Source: Asticcacaulis taihuensis
Lineage (GTDB): Bacteria > Pseudomonadota > Alphaproteobacteria > Caulobacterales > Caulobacteraceae
Direction of reading: 5' to 3'
NCBI RefSeq assembly: GCF_900100255.1
Contig: NZ_FMTS01000006.1
Span: 186,001-250,000 of the forward strand
DNA: 64,000 bases
Below, piece after piece: positions 8,073 through 17,073 of this stretch (within the stretch, counting starts at the first letter, position 1; the number at the start of each line of letters is the position of its first letter). Below the pieces are notes generated by a model. The model was not told the origin of the DNA. It saw only the letters and a program-made list of their open reading frames with translations, and searched no databases. The position numbers and the translations under genes are program-made.

Positions 8073-9185
8073 ATGACCAATATCCGTAGTGAATACAAAC
8101 GCCTGCTGAAATCGGGCGAGATTGTTCCCGATGCCGCCCAGAAGGCGGCCATCGAGGCACTGGTCGTGCTGGAGCGCCGCATCCGTCAGAGCCGCGCCCT
8201 GTGGCGGCGCCTGCTCGGCATCCAGCCACGCGTCTGCGGGCTCTATCTCTGGGGACCGCCGGGCCGCGGCAAGTCCATGATGATGGACCTGTTCTACAAC
8301 AATGTTCACAAGATCCCGAAGCGCCGCGTCCATTTCCATGCCTTCATGGCGGAGGTGCACCACTATATCCGCCTGTGGCGCGAGAGCGACGCGAAGACCC
8401 GCAAGATCAATTTCGGCACGCATAAGGGCGACGATCCCATCGCGCCAGTGGCCCGCCTGATCGCCAGCCAGTCGCAACTCCTGTGCTTCGACGAATTGCA
8501 GGTGACGGATATCGCCGACGCCATGATCCTGGGGCGCCTTTTTGAGGCGCTGTTTGCGCGTAAAGTCATTCTGGTCGCCACCTCCAATCGCCCGCCGGAC
8601 GATCTCTATAAGGACGGCCTGAACCGCGAGCACATCCTGCCCTTTATCGCCATGATCAAGGACCGCACCACCCTCGTCCAGGTCTCCGGCCCCAAGGATT
8701 TCCGGCTTGATCGTCTGCGCGGCGCCAAAACCTGGTTTTCGCCCTCTACCGAACCGCGCGCCATTGCCGCCTTCAATACCTTGTGGGCCGACATGAAGCA
8801 CCTGATGACCGAGATGGACACGGTCCTGACGGTCAATGAGCGCAAACTGCATTTCGCCCGCGCCGCCGGCCCGATGCTGCGCGCCACTTTCGCCGAACTG
8901 TGCGCCGCCAATAACGGCCCGGCCGATTATCTCGCCATCGCCGAGCGCTTCACAACGGTGTTTATCGAGGGCGTGCCGATCCTGTCCCCTTCCAACCGCA
9001 ACGAGGCGAAGCGGTTCGTCACCCTGATCGATGCGCTCTATGAGGCCGGCACCAAGACGGTCATCCTGGCCGATGCCGAGCCGTCACTGCTCTATCCGGT
9101 GGGAGATGGCGCCTTTGAATTCGAGCGCACGGTGTCGCGCCTGGAAGAAATGCGCTCCGAGGATTACCTCAACCGCGCGGATTAG
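8073..9185 (+). CDS. zapE: Cell division ATPase ZapE (AFG1 family)
   Basis: 370 residues. Walker A GPPGRGKS at residues 61-68, Walker B LLCFDELQVTD near 140, then VATSNRPPDDLYKDGLNR, a signature of ZapE/AFG1 ATPases. In E. coli ZapE associates with the Z ring late in constriction; mitochondrial AFG1 homologues help degrade membrane proteins. It is a cytoplasmic AAA-type ATPase. Upstream lies repeat R1a and an AT-richer 110-base stretch that should contain its promoter. cimA follows 48 bases after the stop in the same direction. Confidence 0.93.
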   Translation: MTNIRSEYKRLLKSGEIVPDAAQKAAIEALVVLERRIRQSRALWRRLLGIQPRVCGLYLWGPPGRGKSMMMDLFYNNVHKIPKRRVHFHAFMAEVHHYIRLWRESDAKTRKINFGTHKGDDPIAPVARLIASQSQLLCFDELQVTDIADAMILGRLFEALFARKVILVATSNRPPDDLYKDGLNREHILPFIAMIKDRTTLVQVSGPKDFRLDRLRGAKTWFSPSTEPRAIAAFNTLWADMKHLMTEMDTVLTVNERKLHFARAAGPMLRATFAELCAANNGPADYLAIAERFTTVFIEGVPILSPSNRNEAKRFVTLIDALYEAGTKTVILADAEPSLLYPVGDGAFEFERTVSRLEEMRSEDYLNRAD

Positions 9186-9233
9186 TTAGCCGAAATCGTT
9201 TGACCACACTTATCCCCATTCTGTAGATGGGGC

Positions 9234-10817
9234 ATGGCTGAACGTATCTACCTTTATGACTCCACGCTGCGCGACGGTGCGCAGGCGCAAGGAATAGACT
9301 TTTCTGTCGCGGACAAGCAGGCGATTGCGGCTGCGCTCGACGCATTCGGCATTGACTATATCGAAGGCGGTTGGCCTGGCGCCAACCCGACCGACGACGC
9401 CTTTTTCGGCGCCCTGCCCAAGACGAAGACGGCGAAGATTTCTGCTTTCGGCATGACCCGCCGCGCCGGCCGTTCGGCGTCCAACGATCCGGGCTTGCAA
9501 GATCTGCTGGCGGTCAATACCCCGACCGTCTGTCTGGTCGGCAAGAGCTGGGACTGGCAGGTCGAGACGGCGCTCAAGGTTTCGACCTCAGAAAACCTGC
9601 GCATGATCAGCGACTCTCTGGCCCATATCCGCGCCAATGGCCGCGAAGCCGTGTTTGATGCTGAACACTTCTTCGATGGCTACAAGGCCAATCCAACCTA
9701 CGCCATAGAGGCGCTGAAGGCCGCACACGAAGGCGGCGCCAATTGGCTGGTGCTGTGCGACACCAATGGCGGCTCCATGCCCTCGGAAGTCTATCGCATC
9801 GTCAGCGCCGTGAAGGCCGCTTTGCCCGACGCCAATCTCGGTATCCACTGCCATAACGACACCGAGCAGGCCGTCGCCAATTCGCTGGCCGCGGTCGAAG
9901 CCGGCGTGCGTCAGGTACAGGGGTGCATCAATGGCATCGGCGAGCGTTGCGGCAATGCCAATCTGATCGCTATTATCCCGACCCTGATGCTCAAGATGGG
10001 TTACGATACCGGACTCACGCCTGAGCAACTGACCCATATCGGCGAACTGTCACGGCTGGTCGATGACCGCCTGAATCGCGCCCCCAACCGCCATGCGGCC
10101 TATGTCGGCTCATCCGCCTTCGCCCACAAGGGCGGGCTGCATGTCAGCGCCATGAACAAGGACAGCCGGTCCTACGAGCATATTGACCCGGCTTTGGTCG
10201 GCAATTCGCGCCTGATCCTGGTGTCGGATAAGGCGGGCCGCTCCAACATCGTCAACCGCCTGCATCAGATGGGCATCGAGGTCGCCGACGATGACGACCA
10301 TATCGGCGAGTTGGTCAAGGCGGTGAAGGAACGCGAGGCCCTGGGCTATGCCTATGAGGACGCCAGCGCCAGCTTCGAGCTGATGGCGCGCGAACGCCTG
10401 GGCCAGTTGCCGCGCTATTACGAACTGCAAAGCTACCGCGCGCTCAACGAATATCGCCTCGATGCAAAAGGCCGCGCCTTCGATGTCGCCGAGGCGACGG
10501 TCAAGCTGGTGGTCAAGGGCGAGCAGGTGATGAGCGTGGCCGAGGGCAATGGTCCGGTCAATGCGCTCGACGCCGCCCTGCGCAAGGCCCTGACGCCGCA
10601 TTATCCGCAACTGAACGCCATGCACCTCAATGACTACAAGGTGCGCATTCTGACGCCTTCGGACGCCACCGCGGCACTGACACGCGTCATGATCGAAAGC
10701 CGCGATGATCAGGGCCGCACCTGGAACACGCTGGGCGTCAGCCATAACGTGATCGATGCGTCCTATAATGCACTCTACGACGCCATCACCTATCACCTCC
10801 TGAAGGCAGGGGTGTAA
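9234..10817 (+). CDS. cimA: (R)-citramalate synthase
   Basis: 527 residues. The N-terminal TIM-barrel has YDSTLRDGAQAQG (residues 8-20) and the metal-binding GIHCHNDTEQA; the C-terminal third is the LeuA allosteric domain ending NVIDASYNALYDAITY. Length and the DGAQAQG motif fit CimA-type enzymes rather than LeuA. The reaction joins pyruvate and acetyl-CoA to citramalate, giving 2-oxobutyrate for isoleucine without threonine. The C-terminal domain implies feedback control. Window also encodes threonine ammonia-lyase at 29926, so both routes seem present. Confidence 0.9.
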   Translation: MAERIYLYDSTLRDGAQAQGIDFSVADKQAIAAALDAFGIDYIEGGWPGANPTDDAFFGALPKTKTAKISAFGMTRRAGRSASNDPGLQDLLAVNTPTVCLVGKSWDWQVETALKVSTSENLRMISDSLAHIRANGREAVFDAEHFFDGYKANPTYAIEALKAAHEGGANWLVLCDTNGGSMPSEVYRIVSAVKAALPDANLGIHCHNDTEQAVANSLAAVEAGVRQVQGCINGIGERCGNANLIAIIPTLMLKMGYDTGLTPEQLTHIGELSRLVDDRLNRAPNRHAAYVGSSAFAHKGGLHVSAMNKDSRSYEHIDPALVGNSRLILVSDKAGRSNIVNRLHQMGIEVADDDDHIGELVKAVKEREALGYAYEDASASFELMARERLGQLPRYYELQSYRALNEYRLDAKGRAFDVAEATVKLVVKGEQVMSVAEGNGPVNALDAALRKALTPHYPQLNAMHLNDYKVRILTPSDATAALTRVMIESRDDQGRTWNTLGVSHNVIDASYNALYDAITYHLLKAGV

Positions 10818-10925
10818 GCGATCTGAGCTAAACGGCGAAGCAGGCCATGCCGGCCGGTTTGTCGCCTGCCACTATAATGGCTGAGCGGCGACGTTTCTGA
10901 CTCTGTATAATGGCAGAGACCCGTC

Positions 10926-12170
10926 TTAAACCAGCTCGCCCCTGAGCAGCTTCGGCAGATCGCCCGTCGCCGCGCCGGCGTCTTCCATCACGAACTGGCG
11001 CAAGGTGGGCACCTTGTTGAACAGGCCGATGCCGACGCCGCGCACCGCCCGCAGCAGGGGATTGCCGTTTGAGAACAGCCGGACGAAGCCATCCATGATC
11101 ACCGAGGTACTGACATTATCGAAGCGCCGCCATTTGGCGTAACGTTCCAGCACCAGATCCGTGCCGATATCCTCGCCCAGACGCGCCGCCTCTATCAGCA
11201 CCTCGGCCAGGGCCGCCACGTCCTTCAGGCCGAGATTCAGGCCTTGTCCGGCGATCGGATGAATGCCGTGGGCGGAATCGCCCAACAGGGCCAGCCTGCC
11301 CTTGTGCATCTCTTCGGCGAGACCCAGGCCCAGCGGATAGATGAATTTCTCGCCCACCACGGTCAGATCGCCCAGGAATTCGCCGAAACGCCCGATCAGG
11401 TGGTCATAGAACAACTGGTCATCGACCTGCATCAGGGCTTTCGCTTTGGCATGGGTCTCCGACCAGACGATGCAGGCGCGGCTATCATTCAGCGGCAGGA
11501 TGGCGAAGGGCCCCGTCGGCAGGAAGTGTTCATAGGCGACGTGATTGTGCGAATGTTCCATCTGCACCGTGCAGACGACGGCGCTCTGGTCATAGGCCCA
11601 GTTGATGTGTTTGATGCCGGCCTTTTCGCGCAAGGTAGACTTGCGGCCTTCCGCCGAGACGACCAGCGGCGCGCGCAGGGTCTCTCCCGTATCGAGGTCA
11701 ACCTCGGCGAAGGAACCGTCCTCGCGGTTATCGACCACTGAGGCCGGGCTGATCAGGCGGATGCCCTGGTTGACGATCTCCTCATACAGTGCTTTGCGCA
11801 CCTGACGGTTCTCGACCATGTAGCCCAGCGGTTCGTCGCCGGTGCGGTCGGAGATTTCCTCCGAGGCGAAATGCAGGAAAAACGGCAGGGGTTTCGGCGC
11901 CGAAGCGCCCGGCAGATGGCCGTCCGTCACGAAAATCTCGTCCATGCGGCAGGCGTGTTTTTCCAGCACATCGCCAACGCCCAGCGCCTTCCACTGGCGG
12001 AAACAGGCATAGGCGATCGCCGAGGCGCGGCCATCGAAACTGACATCCAGCATGTCATCGAAAGGTTGTCGCTCGACCAGGGCGACCTCCAGACCGCCGG
12101 ATTTCAAAGCCAAGGCCAGGGTCATTCCGGCCATGCCGGCGCCTACGATTACGACATCATATGTTTTCAT
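10926..12170 (-). CDS. UbiH/UbiF/Coq6-family FAD monooxygenase
   Basis: 414 residues. FAD dinucleotide motif VIVGAGMAGMTLALAL begins near residue 8, and the second FAD motif LLGDSAHGIHPIAGQGLNLGLKD lies near 290. This is the UbiH/UbiF/VisC/COQ6 group that hydroxylates the ubiquinone ring; alphaproteobacteria use one or several members (UbiL, UbiM and others) with broader position specificity, so the exact carbon is not predictable here. Peripheral membrane enzyme. The 3' neighbour cimA converges with a 108-base gap. Confidence 0.88.
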   Translation of the reverse strand: MKTYDVVIVGAGMAGMTLALALKSGGLEVALVERQPFDDMLDVSFDGRASAIAYACFRQWKALGVGDVLEKHACRMDEIFVTDGHLPGASAPKPLPFFLHFASEEISDRTGDEPLGYMVENRQVRKALYEEIVNQGIRLISPASVVDNREDGSFAEVDLDTGETLRAPLVVSAEGRKSTLREKAGIKHINWAYDQSAVVCTVQMEHSHNHVAYEHFLPTGPFAILPLNDSRACIVWSETHAKAKALMQVDDQLFYDHLIGRFGEFLGDLTVVGEKFIYPLGLGLAEEMHKGRLALLGDSAHGIHPIAGQGLNLGLKDVAALAEVLIEAARLGEDIGTDLVLERYAKWRRFDNVSTSVIMDGFVRLFSNGNPLLRAVRGVGIGLFNKVPTLRQFVMEDAGAATGDLPKLLRGELV

Positions 12171-12262
12171 AGTGACATCATAGCTTTACCGGCCAAAAGC
12201 GCAATGCGGTCGGGTGACGCGGTTTGTTGCTTTCCGTACTGGCGCGCCGTAAGAACAGGGTC

Positions 12263-12538
12263 ATGAAAAACCGTCTGCCGCTCATCATCACCCTCGCCGG
12301 ACTGGCCGCCGCGGTCTATGCCGTGATCCTGAACCTTGTCACGGCGGTGCCGACAGCGGCGCAATCCTTCGTGATCCAGAGCCTGATCTTCGCCGTGGTG
12401 GCCATCGTCTGCGGCATCTATGCCTTGCGTCGGGGCGGCGGTTGGCGGTTTCTGGCCATCGCCATGATCGGTCCATCCGTATTTGTCATTGCGGATGCCG
12501 GAATGCGTCTCGCGCTTTATCTGCGTCAGGGTGTATAG
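12263..12538 (+). CDS. Small membrane protein, unknown
   Basis: 91 residues from MKNRLPLIITLAG with three predicted transmembrane segments (about residues 5-25, 34-52 and 62-82) and short basic loops (ALRRGGGWR). No family recognised. The frame extends to 12224, but ATG 12263 gives a positive-inside N-terminus and follows AGGG. It is divergent from the UbiH-family gene and 30 bases upstream of the GST gene, with which it may be cotranscribed. Confidence 0.65.
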   Translation: MKNRLPLIITLAGLAAAVYAVILNLVTAVPTAAQSFVIQSLIFAVVAIVCGIYALRRGGGWRFLAIAMIGPSVFVIADAGMRLALYLRQGV

Positions 12539-12568
12539 TCGGCCGCCTGATCTCAAGGATAAGCCGCC

Positions 12569-13204
12569 ATGACCCAGCCCGCCGCACCGATCAAATTCTA
12601 TTCCATGCACCTCTCCGGCAATGCGCACCGGGTGTTGCTGACCCTGAGGGCGCTCGACCGGCCGTTTGAGCTGATTGAGGTCAATCTGCGCGCCAAGGAA
12701 CAAAAATCCGAAGCTTTCCTGCAAATGAACCCCTTCGGCCAGGTGCCGGTGATCGATGACAACGGCACGGTCATCTGGGATTCTATCGGCATCATGACCT
12801 ACCTCGCGCTCCGTTACGATGATGGCAAATTGCTGCCGCGCGATCCGGCGCAATTCGGGCAGATCATGGCCTGGCTGGGCAAGACTTCCGGCCCGATCGC
12901 CTACGGCATGGCCACGGCGCGGCGGATCAACCTCTTCAATGCCCCGGCGGATATCGATTCCGCCCACGCCATCGCGCATGACTTCCTGCATGTGATGAAC
13001 GAACATCTGGAAGGCCGCGCCTGGCTGGTGGGCGGTACCGTCACACTCGCCGATCTGGCCTGCTATGCCTATGTCGCGCACGCGCCAGAGGGTGGGGTGG
13101 ACCTGAAGGGCTTCGGCAATGTCAGCGGCTGGCTGGCCCAGGTCGAGGCCCTGCCCTTCTTCGCCGCCATGCCGAAAGCCAAGGTCGGCCTGTGGGCGGA
13201 ATAA
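12569..13204 (+). CDS. Glutathione S-transferase family protein
   Basis: 211 residues. N-terminal thioredoxin-like domain with LSGNAHRVLLTL, NPFGQVPVIDD (cis-Pro region) and the glutathione gamma-Glu contact WDSIGIMTYLA; the C-terminal helical domain has VTLADLACYAYVAHAPEGGVDL. A catalytic Ser/Tyr/Cys in the first loop is likely the Ser of LSGN. Substrate unknown. Repeat R3a begins three bases after its stop. Confidence 0.88.
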   Translation: MTQPAAPIKFYSMHLSGNAHRVLLTLRALDRPFELIEVNLRAKEQKSEAFLQMNPFGQVPVIDDNGTVIWDSIGIMTYLALRYDDGKLLPRDPAQFGQIMAWLGKTSGPIAYGMATARRINLFNAPADIDSAHAIAHDFLHVMNEHLEGRAWLVGGTVTLADLACYAYVAHAPEGGVDLKGFGNVSGWLAQVEALPFFAAMPKAKVGLWAE

Positions 13205-13207
13205 AGT

Positions 13208-13282
13208 CCAGATTTCAATGAAATCTGGAAAGGGCAAGTGCCCGCCCGAGCCTATGCGAGGAGCCCCGCGGCGCTTGAGCGG
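13208..13282 (+). repeat. Dispersed repeat R3, copy a
   Basis: A variable hairpin (13208-13228, 9-bp stem) is followed by a conserved tail containing CCCGCCCGAGC, ATGCGAGGAGCC and GCGCTTGAGCGG. Other copies are at 43797, 58539 and, reversed, 60626. Begins three bases after the GST stop codon. Confidence 0.85.
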
Positions 13283-13290
13283 AAAAATGC

Positions 13291-13332
13291 CAAAAAAAGA
13301 CGCCGCTACGAGGGGGAAAACGTAGCAGCGCC
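13291..13332 (-). terminator. Rho-independent terminator, minus strand
   Basis: Stem of about 9 bp with one-base bulges (13301-13310 and 13321-13330), loop of ten, followed on the minus strand by TCTTTTTTTG. No annotated minus-strand gene lies directly upstream, which is why a small RNA is proposed. Confidence 0.7.
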
Positions 13333-13445
13333 AGAATAATCTCGGGGAAGAAGAAATGTCTGCCGGCCGGGGGACTACTGGATTCCGGGGGCTGGGGGGG
13401 CTGTTCAGGGGGGAACCCGAGCAAGTCGCCTCGGCCGACATCTGC
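13291..13445 (-). ncRNA. Candidate C-rich small RNA
   Basis: The 397-base gap between GST and the DUF2794 gene holds repeat R3a and, on the minus strand, a possible small RNA. It ends in a hairpin (13301-13330) followed by TCTTTTTTT. Upstream, complementary segments AUGUC-GGCCG and CGGCC-GGCA-GACAU would close a structure exposing several runs of five to seven C, including a GUUC-CCCCCU-GAAC hairpin. C-rich loops are typical of regulatory RNAs that bind ribosome binding sites. The promoter is not clear and the 5' end is a guess. No convincing coding frame is present. Confidence 0.35.
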
Positions 13446-13601
13446 ATAATCAATTGGGAAGCGGGCCACGGAAGGGCCAAATTAAGGTCATATCGCGTCC
13501 TTTTCATAACTTTCCCATAAAGACGGCCATATGAATTTACTTGCGCGATTCAGTCGCTTCAGGCGTAATCGGGTCAGATTTTCCTGCGGAGTCTTGGGTT
13601 T

Positions 13602-13961
13602 ATGAGTATTCAGGATTTGAGCGGCGCCTTTAACGCCTCGCAGCCCCAAAATGCCGGAAAGCCAGGGCCGGTCTTCTTTGAGCGCAAGGAACTGGAACTG
13701 ATCCTGCGGCTATACGGACAACATGTCGCCTCCGGTGACTGGCGTGATTATGCCATCGATCAGCTTGCCGACGCCGTAGCCTTCAATATCTTCCGCCGGA
13801 GTAACGAAGCGCCGCTGTACCGTATAGAGAAGCGGCCATCGCTCGCTCGCAAGCAGGGGGCTTTCGCCGTCTTCAACCAGGCGGGGATGATCCTCAAGCG
13901 CGGCCGCGAACTGGGGCCCGTGCTGGCCGTGCTGGATAAACGCAGGTTCGACGTTCTGTAA
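13602..13961 (+). CDS. DUF2794 family protein
   Basis: 119 residues. The family text is clear: FFERKELELILRLYG, DWRDYAID, VAFNIFRRSNEAPLYRIEKRP and RKQGAFAVFNQAG. DUF2794 proteins are nearly confined to alphaproteobacteria and their function is not established. An upstream AT-richer segment (13500-13600) probably contains the promoter. A strong hairpin terminator follows four bases after the stop. Confidence 0.9.
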   Translation: MSIQDLSGAFNASQPQNAGKPGPVFFERKELELILRLYGQHVASGDWRDYAIDQLADAVAFNIFRRSNEAPLYRIEKRPSLARKQGAFAVFNQAGMILKRGRELGPVLAVLDKRRFDVL

Positions 13962-13964
13962 AAC

Positions 13965-13995
13965 AAAAACCCCGGAAGTCACCTTCCGGGGTTTT
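13965..13995. terminator. Bidirectional terminator
   Basis: AAAAACCCCGGAAG / CTTCCGGGGTTTT stem with flanking A and T runs between two converging genes (DUF2794 and the BI-1 protein). It should work on both strands. Confidence 0.92.
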
Positions 13996-14017
13996 CAATT
14001 TCAGGCTTCAATCCGTT

Positions 14018-14770
14018 TTAGCGACGGCCGCCGAACAGGTTCAGCAGGCTGAGGAACAGGTTGATGAAGCTGACATAGAGGCCGATGGCGCCGATATAGG
14101 TCAGGGCGGCACGGTGATTGGCCGAAAGCTGACCGGTCGAATAGTACAGCGTCTTGAGCGATTGCGTCTGGTAAGCGATCAGGGCCGAAAACAGAACAAC
14201 ACCGATGCCTGACATCGCCATCATCATGATGCCGCTCTTGAGGATAAAGGCATTGACCAGGCCCGCGATAATCAGGCCCAGGACCGAGGCCGAGAAGAAG
14301 CCGCCCCAGCCGGACATATTGACCTTGGTGGTGTAGCCGATCAGGCTGACAACGCCAAAGGTGGCGGCGGTCACAAAGAAGATGGTGGCGATCGAAATGC
14401 CCGTATAGAGCAGGAAGATCGACGACAGCGACACGCCCATGATGGCGACGAACACCCAGTAGAAGGCGCCCGAAACCGCCGCGTTCAGGCCGTTCATGAA
14501 ACGGCCGGAAATAAAGCTTAAGACCAGCGGTGCGAAGGCGAAGATCCAGCCCAGCGGCGTATAGCCGGTGACGCGGCCGTCAGCGGTGAAATTATAGAGA
14601 AGCTGGATCAGGAAAGGCGAATTGGCCACGGCCCACGCCATGCCGCCGGTGACCACGAGGCCCAGCGCCATTTTCTGATAGATGCCCAGCAGGAAGTTGC
14701 GCAGGCCCATATCCCTGGCCTGTTCTTCCACGGTGGGCATGGCAATATAGCGAGTGTCCATGTCGTTCAT
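14018..14770 (-). CDS. Bax inhibitor-1 / YccA family membrane protein
   Basis: 250 residues from MNDMDTRYIAMP; seven hydrophobic segments and the BI-1 pattern (FLLGIYQKMALGLVVTG at the start, ALIAYQTQSLK and YVSFINLFLSLLNLFGGRR at the end). Bacterial members are inner-membrane proteins; some (BsYetJ) are pH-sensitive calcium leak channels, while YccA modulates FtsH. Start set by AGGGG ten bases before ATG 14770; the frame runs open to 14821. Monocistronic. Confidence 0.92.
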   Translation of the reverse strand: MNDMDTRYIAMPTVEEQARDMGLRNFLLGIYQKMALGLVVTGGMAWAVANSPFLIQLLYNFTADGRVTGYTPLGWIFAFAPLVLSFISGRFMNGLNAAVSGAFYWVFVAIMGVSLSSIFLLYTGISIATIFFVTAATFGVVSLIGYTTKVNMSGWGGFFSASVLGLIIAGLVNAFILKSGIMMMAMSGIGVVLFSALIAYQTQSLKTLYYSTGQLSANHRAALTYIGAIGLYVSFINLFLSLLNLFGGRR

Positions 14771-14923
14771 AGGTTTGAAACCCCTGTTAAATGTCTGATG
14801 CCGCTGGCTCGGTATTGCCAAGGCATTCTGGTGATAATATGGGACTGTGGCGCTTTCCTGACAAGGGGCTTTCTATGCCGGTCGGGGACTTTGATTATAT
14901 AAGCAAATTCAGGCGAAACCGGC

Positions 14924-15958
14924 ATGAAATATTCCCCCCTCGGACGCACGGGCCTTCAGGTCTCCCGCGTTTGTCTCGGCACCATGATGTATGGCAGCCA
15001 GGTATCGCAAACCGATGCCTGGGCGCAGATGGATTATGCCCTGACCCGCGGCATCAATTTCTTCGATACGGCCGAAGCCTATGCCATTCCACCGCGGCCG
15101 GAAACCCAAGGCGCCACCGAGCGGATCATCGGCGAATGGTTCAAAGCGCGCGGCAACCGGAAAGATATCATCCTGGCCACCAAGGCGGCTGGTCGCGCCG
15201 ATTTCATGACCTGGATTCGGAACGGCCCCCGCCATACGCGCGAGCACCTCGATGCCGCCATTCAGGGCTCGCTCGACCGCCTGCAAACCGACTATATCGA
15301 CCTCTACCAGCTCCACTGGCCCGACCGCCGCTATGCCGGCTTCGGCTTCCACCATTATACCGACTACGACGCCGATTATGAGAGCTTCCACGCTATTCTC
15401 GAAAGCCTCGATCGCCACGTAAAAGCCGGGCGCGTCCGTCATATCGGCGTCTCGAACGAGAGCCCCTACGGCGTGATGAAGTTCCTGGCGGAATCCGAGA
15501 AGCACGGCCTGCCGCGCATCGCCTCGATCCAGAATGCCTATTCGCTGGTGTCGCGCGCTTTTGATTACGGCCTGGCCGAGGTGAGTTTGCGCGAAGATGT
15601 CGGCCTGCTGGCCTATTCCTCGCTGGCCCAGGGCTATCTGACGGGCAAGTACCGTAACGGCGCCCTGCCGGAAGGCGCGCGCAAGACGCTCTATCAGCGC
15701 CTCAACCGTTATGAAGGCCCCGGCGGCATCGAAATGATCGATAAATATGTCGACCTCGCCGCTGAACTCGGTCTGAAGCCCGAACAACTGGCGCTGAAAT
15801 TCGTCGATCAGAGGCCATTCGTCACCTCGACCATTATCGGCGCCAGTTCGATGGATCAGTTGATCAGTGATATCGACGCCTTCGATCTGGAATGGACGCC
15901 GGAGATCGACAAAGCGGTGATGGCCCTGCACCTCAGCCATCCTAATCCTTGCCCGTAA
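14924..15958 (+). CDS. Aldo/keto reductase (Tas-like)
   Basis: 344 residues. MKYSPLGRTGLQVSRVCLGTMMYG is the usual opening; catalytic Asp/Tyr in FFDTAEAYAIPP, Lys in ATKAAG, and His in YQLHWPDR. RHIGVSNESPYGVMKF and STIIGASSMDQL complete the NADPH site. The long loop after the catalytic His fits the Tas/YajO-type subgroup of soluble NADPH-dependent reductases. Physiological substrate unknown. The lyase gene starts ten bases after the stop, so an operon is likely. Confidence 0.93.
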   Translation: MKYSPLGRTGLQVSRVCLGTMMYGSQVSQTDAWAQMDYALTRGINFFDTAEAYAIPPRPETQGATERIIGEWFKARGNRKDIILATKAAGRADFMTWIRNGPRHTREHLDAAIQGSLDRLQTDYIDLYQLHWPDRRYAGFGFHHYTDYDADYESFHAILESLDRHVKAGRVRHIGVSNESPYGVMKFLAESEKHGLPRIASIQNAYSLVSRAFDYGLAEVSLREDVGLLAYSSLAQGYLTGKYRNGALPEGARKTLYQRLNRYEGPGGIEMIDKYVDLAAELGLKPEQLALKFVDQRPFVTSTIIGASSMDQLISDIDAFDLEWTPEIDKAVMALHLSHPNPCP

Positions 15959-15967
15959 GGTTCAGTC

Positions 15968-16753
15968 ATGATGCGCTCCGCTCTCTTCATTCCCTGCGCC
16001 AATCCAAAAGCCATGGCCAAGGCGGCGACACTGGCCTGCGACGCCCTGATCTTCGATCTGGAAGACGCCGTAGGCGACTCTGAGCGCGACGGGGCGCTGG
16101 CGCGGCTGGCGGAAACCCTGGCCGGCGATTTTGTGGCCAGGACCGTGCTGGTGCGTATTCATCCGCAGTATCTGGGCGGCATTCACAAAGCGCTGTCGGG
16201 TTTACGGATCGACGGGCTGGTCATTCCCAAGGTCAATGGCGTGGCCGATATCACCGGCGTGGCGCATGTCTGGCCGGATATGCCTCTATGGGCGATGATC
16301 GAGACAGCGCAAGGCGTGGCCAATCTGGCGGAGATCGCCACGGCCGGCGTGAAGGGCCTGATCGCCGGACCGAACGACCTGCGCAAGGATCTGCGCAGCC
16401 GGTCAATGAAGGACCGCGCCGATATCCTTTTCGCCCTGTCCCAGATCGTTCTTTATGGCCGCGCCAATGGGCTGAGCGTGCTCGATGGCGTCTATAATGC
16501 CTTCCGGGACGAAGCGGGTTTTGCCGCCGAATGCGAACAGGGCCGCAGCCTGGGTTTCGATGGCAAGACCCTGATCCACCCGGCGCAGATCGCGGCGTGC
16601 GAGGTGGCATTTTCGCCTTCTGAAGCCGAGGTGGGGTGGGCAAAGGCTGTGGTGGCCGCCTTTGAAGGCAGTGCGGCCGGCGTGGTGTCGGTCAATGGCG
16701 AGATGGTCGAGCGCCTGCATCTTGCACAGGCGCATTGGATATTAAAATCTTAA
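15968..16753 (+). CDS. HpcH/HpaI aldolase / CitE-like CoA-ester lyase
   Basis: 261 residues of TIM-barrel type. RSALFIPCANPKAMAKA at the N-terminus, the metal-binding acidic pair in LIFDLEDAVGD, and GFDGKTLIHPAQI near residue 200 identify the CitE/malyl-CoA lyase group. These enzymes cleave citramalyl-, malyl- or related CoA esters. As a stand-alone gene it is not part of a citrate lyase complex; the partner is unknown. Follows the aldo/keto reductase by ten bases. Confidence 0.88.
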   Translation: MMRSALFIPCANPKAMAKAATLACDALIFDLEDAVGDSERDGALARLAETLAGDFVARTVLVRIHPQYLGGIHKALSGLRIDGLVIPKVNGVADITGVAHVWPDMPLWAMIETAQGVANLAEIATAGVKGLIAGPNDLRKDLRSRSMKDRADILFALSQIVLYGRANGLSVLDGVYNAFRDEAGFAAECEQGRSLGFDGKTLIHPAQIAACEVAFSPSEAEVGWAKAVVAAFEGSAAGVVSVNGEMVERLHLAQAHWILKS

Positions 16754-16759
16754 CCGCAG

Positions 16760-16784
16760 GAATTGGCCAAGACCAATTCTTGGC
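16760..16784. terminator. Stable hairpin after the CitE-like gene
   Basis: GGCCAAGA and TCTTGGCC form an 8-bp stem around a 5-base loop just after the plus-strand stop. No U-run follows, so it may stabilise the 3' end rather than terminate transcription. Confidence 0.45.
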
Positions 16785-16850
16785 CGGTTGTTAATCTGGT
16801 TTTAGACGACCAGGCATTCAGAATAATAAATATTCTGTCCTCCCCCTTCA

Positions 16851-17066
16851 CTACGCTTTCAGTGGCTCGAACTTGCGCGCCTGATCGACCAGCATGATCG
16901 GCACACCGGAACGGATGGGGAAGGCCAGGCCGGCCGTCGGGCTGATCAGTTCCTGCGCGACCTTGTCATAGGTCAGCGGGCGGCGTGTGACCGGACAGAC
17001 CAGGGCTTCCAGCAGGCGCGGATCGATTTCCAACTCATTTTTGGCGTAGGTTTCGATATCGGTCAT
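16851..17066 (-). CDS. Trm112 family protein
   Basis: 71 residues. [17 protein letters not shown] followed by [15 protein letters not shown] matches Trm112/YcaR. In eukaryotes and some bacteria these small proteins act as partners that activate methyltransferases. Only one cysteine of the zinc ribbon is present, as in many bacterial members. It starts eight bases after the thioredoxin-TPR gene stops, implying cotranscription. Confidence 0.88.
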   Translation of the reverse strand: MTDIETYAKNELEIDPRLLEALVCPVTRRPLTYDKVAQELISPTAGLAFPIRSGVPIMLVDQARKFEPLKA

Positions 17067-17073
17067 GATGATC

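Noticed and set aside
13291-13445. 6S RNA, RNase P RNA, tmRNA or SRP RNA
   Set aside because: None of the conserved sequences I know for these RNAs is present; only the terminator and C-rich loops support a transcript.
12167-13507. 446-codon open frame on the minus strand
   Set aside because: Covers GST and the R3 repeat antisense and has no family features; the C-terminal half is the mirror of real codons.
14909-15940. 343-codon open frame on the minus strand
   Set aside because: Antisense shadow of the aldo/keto reductase.
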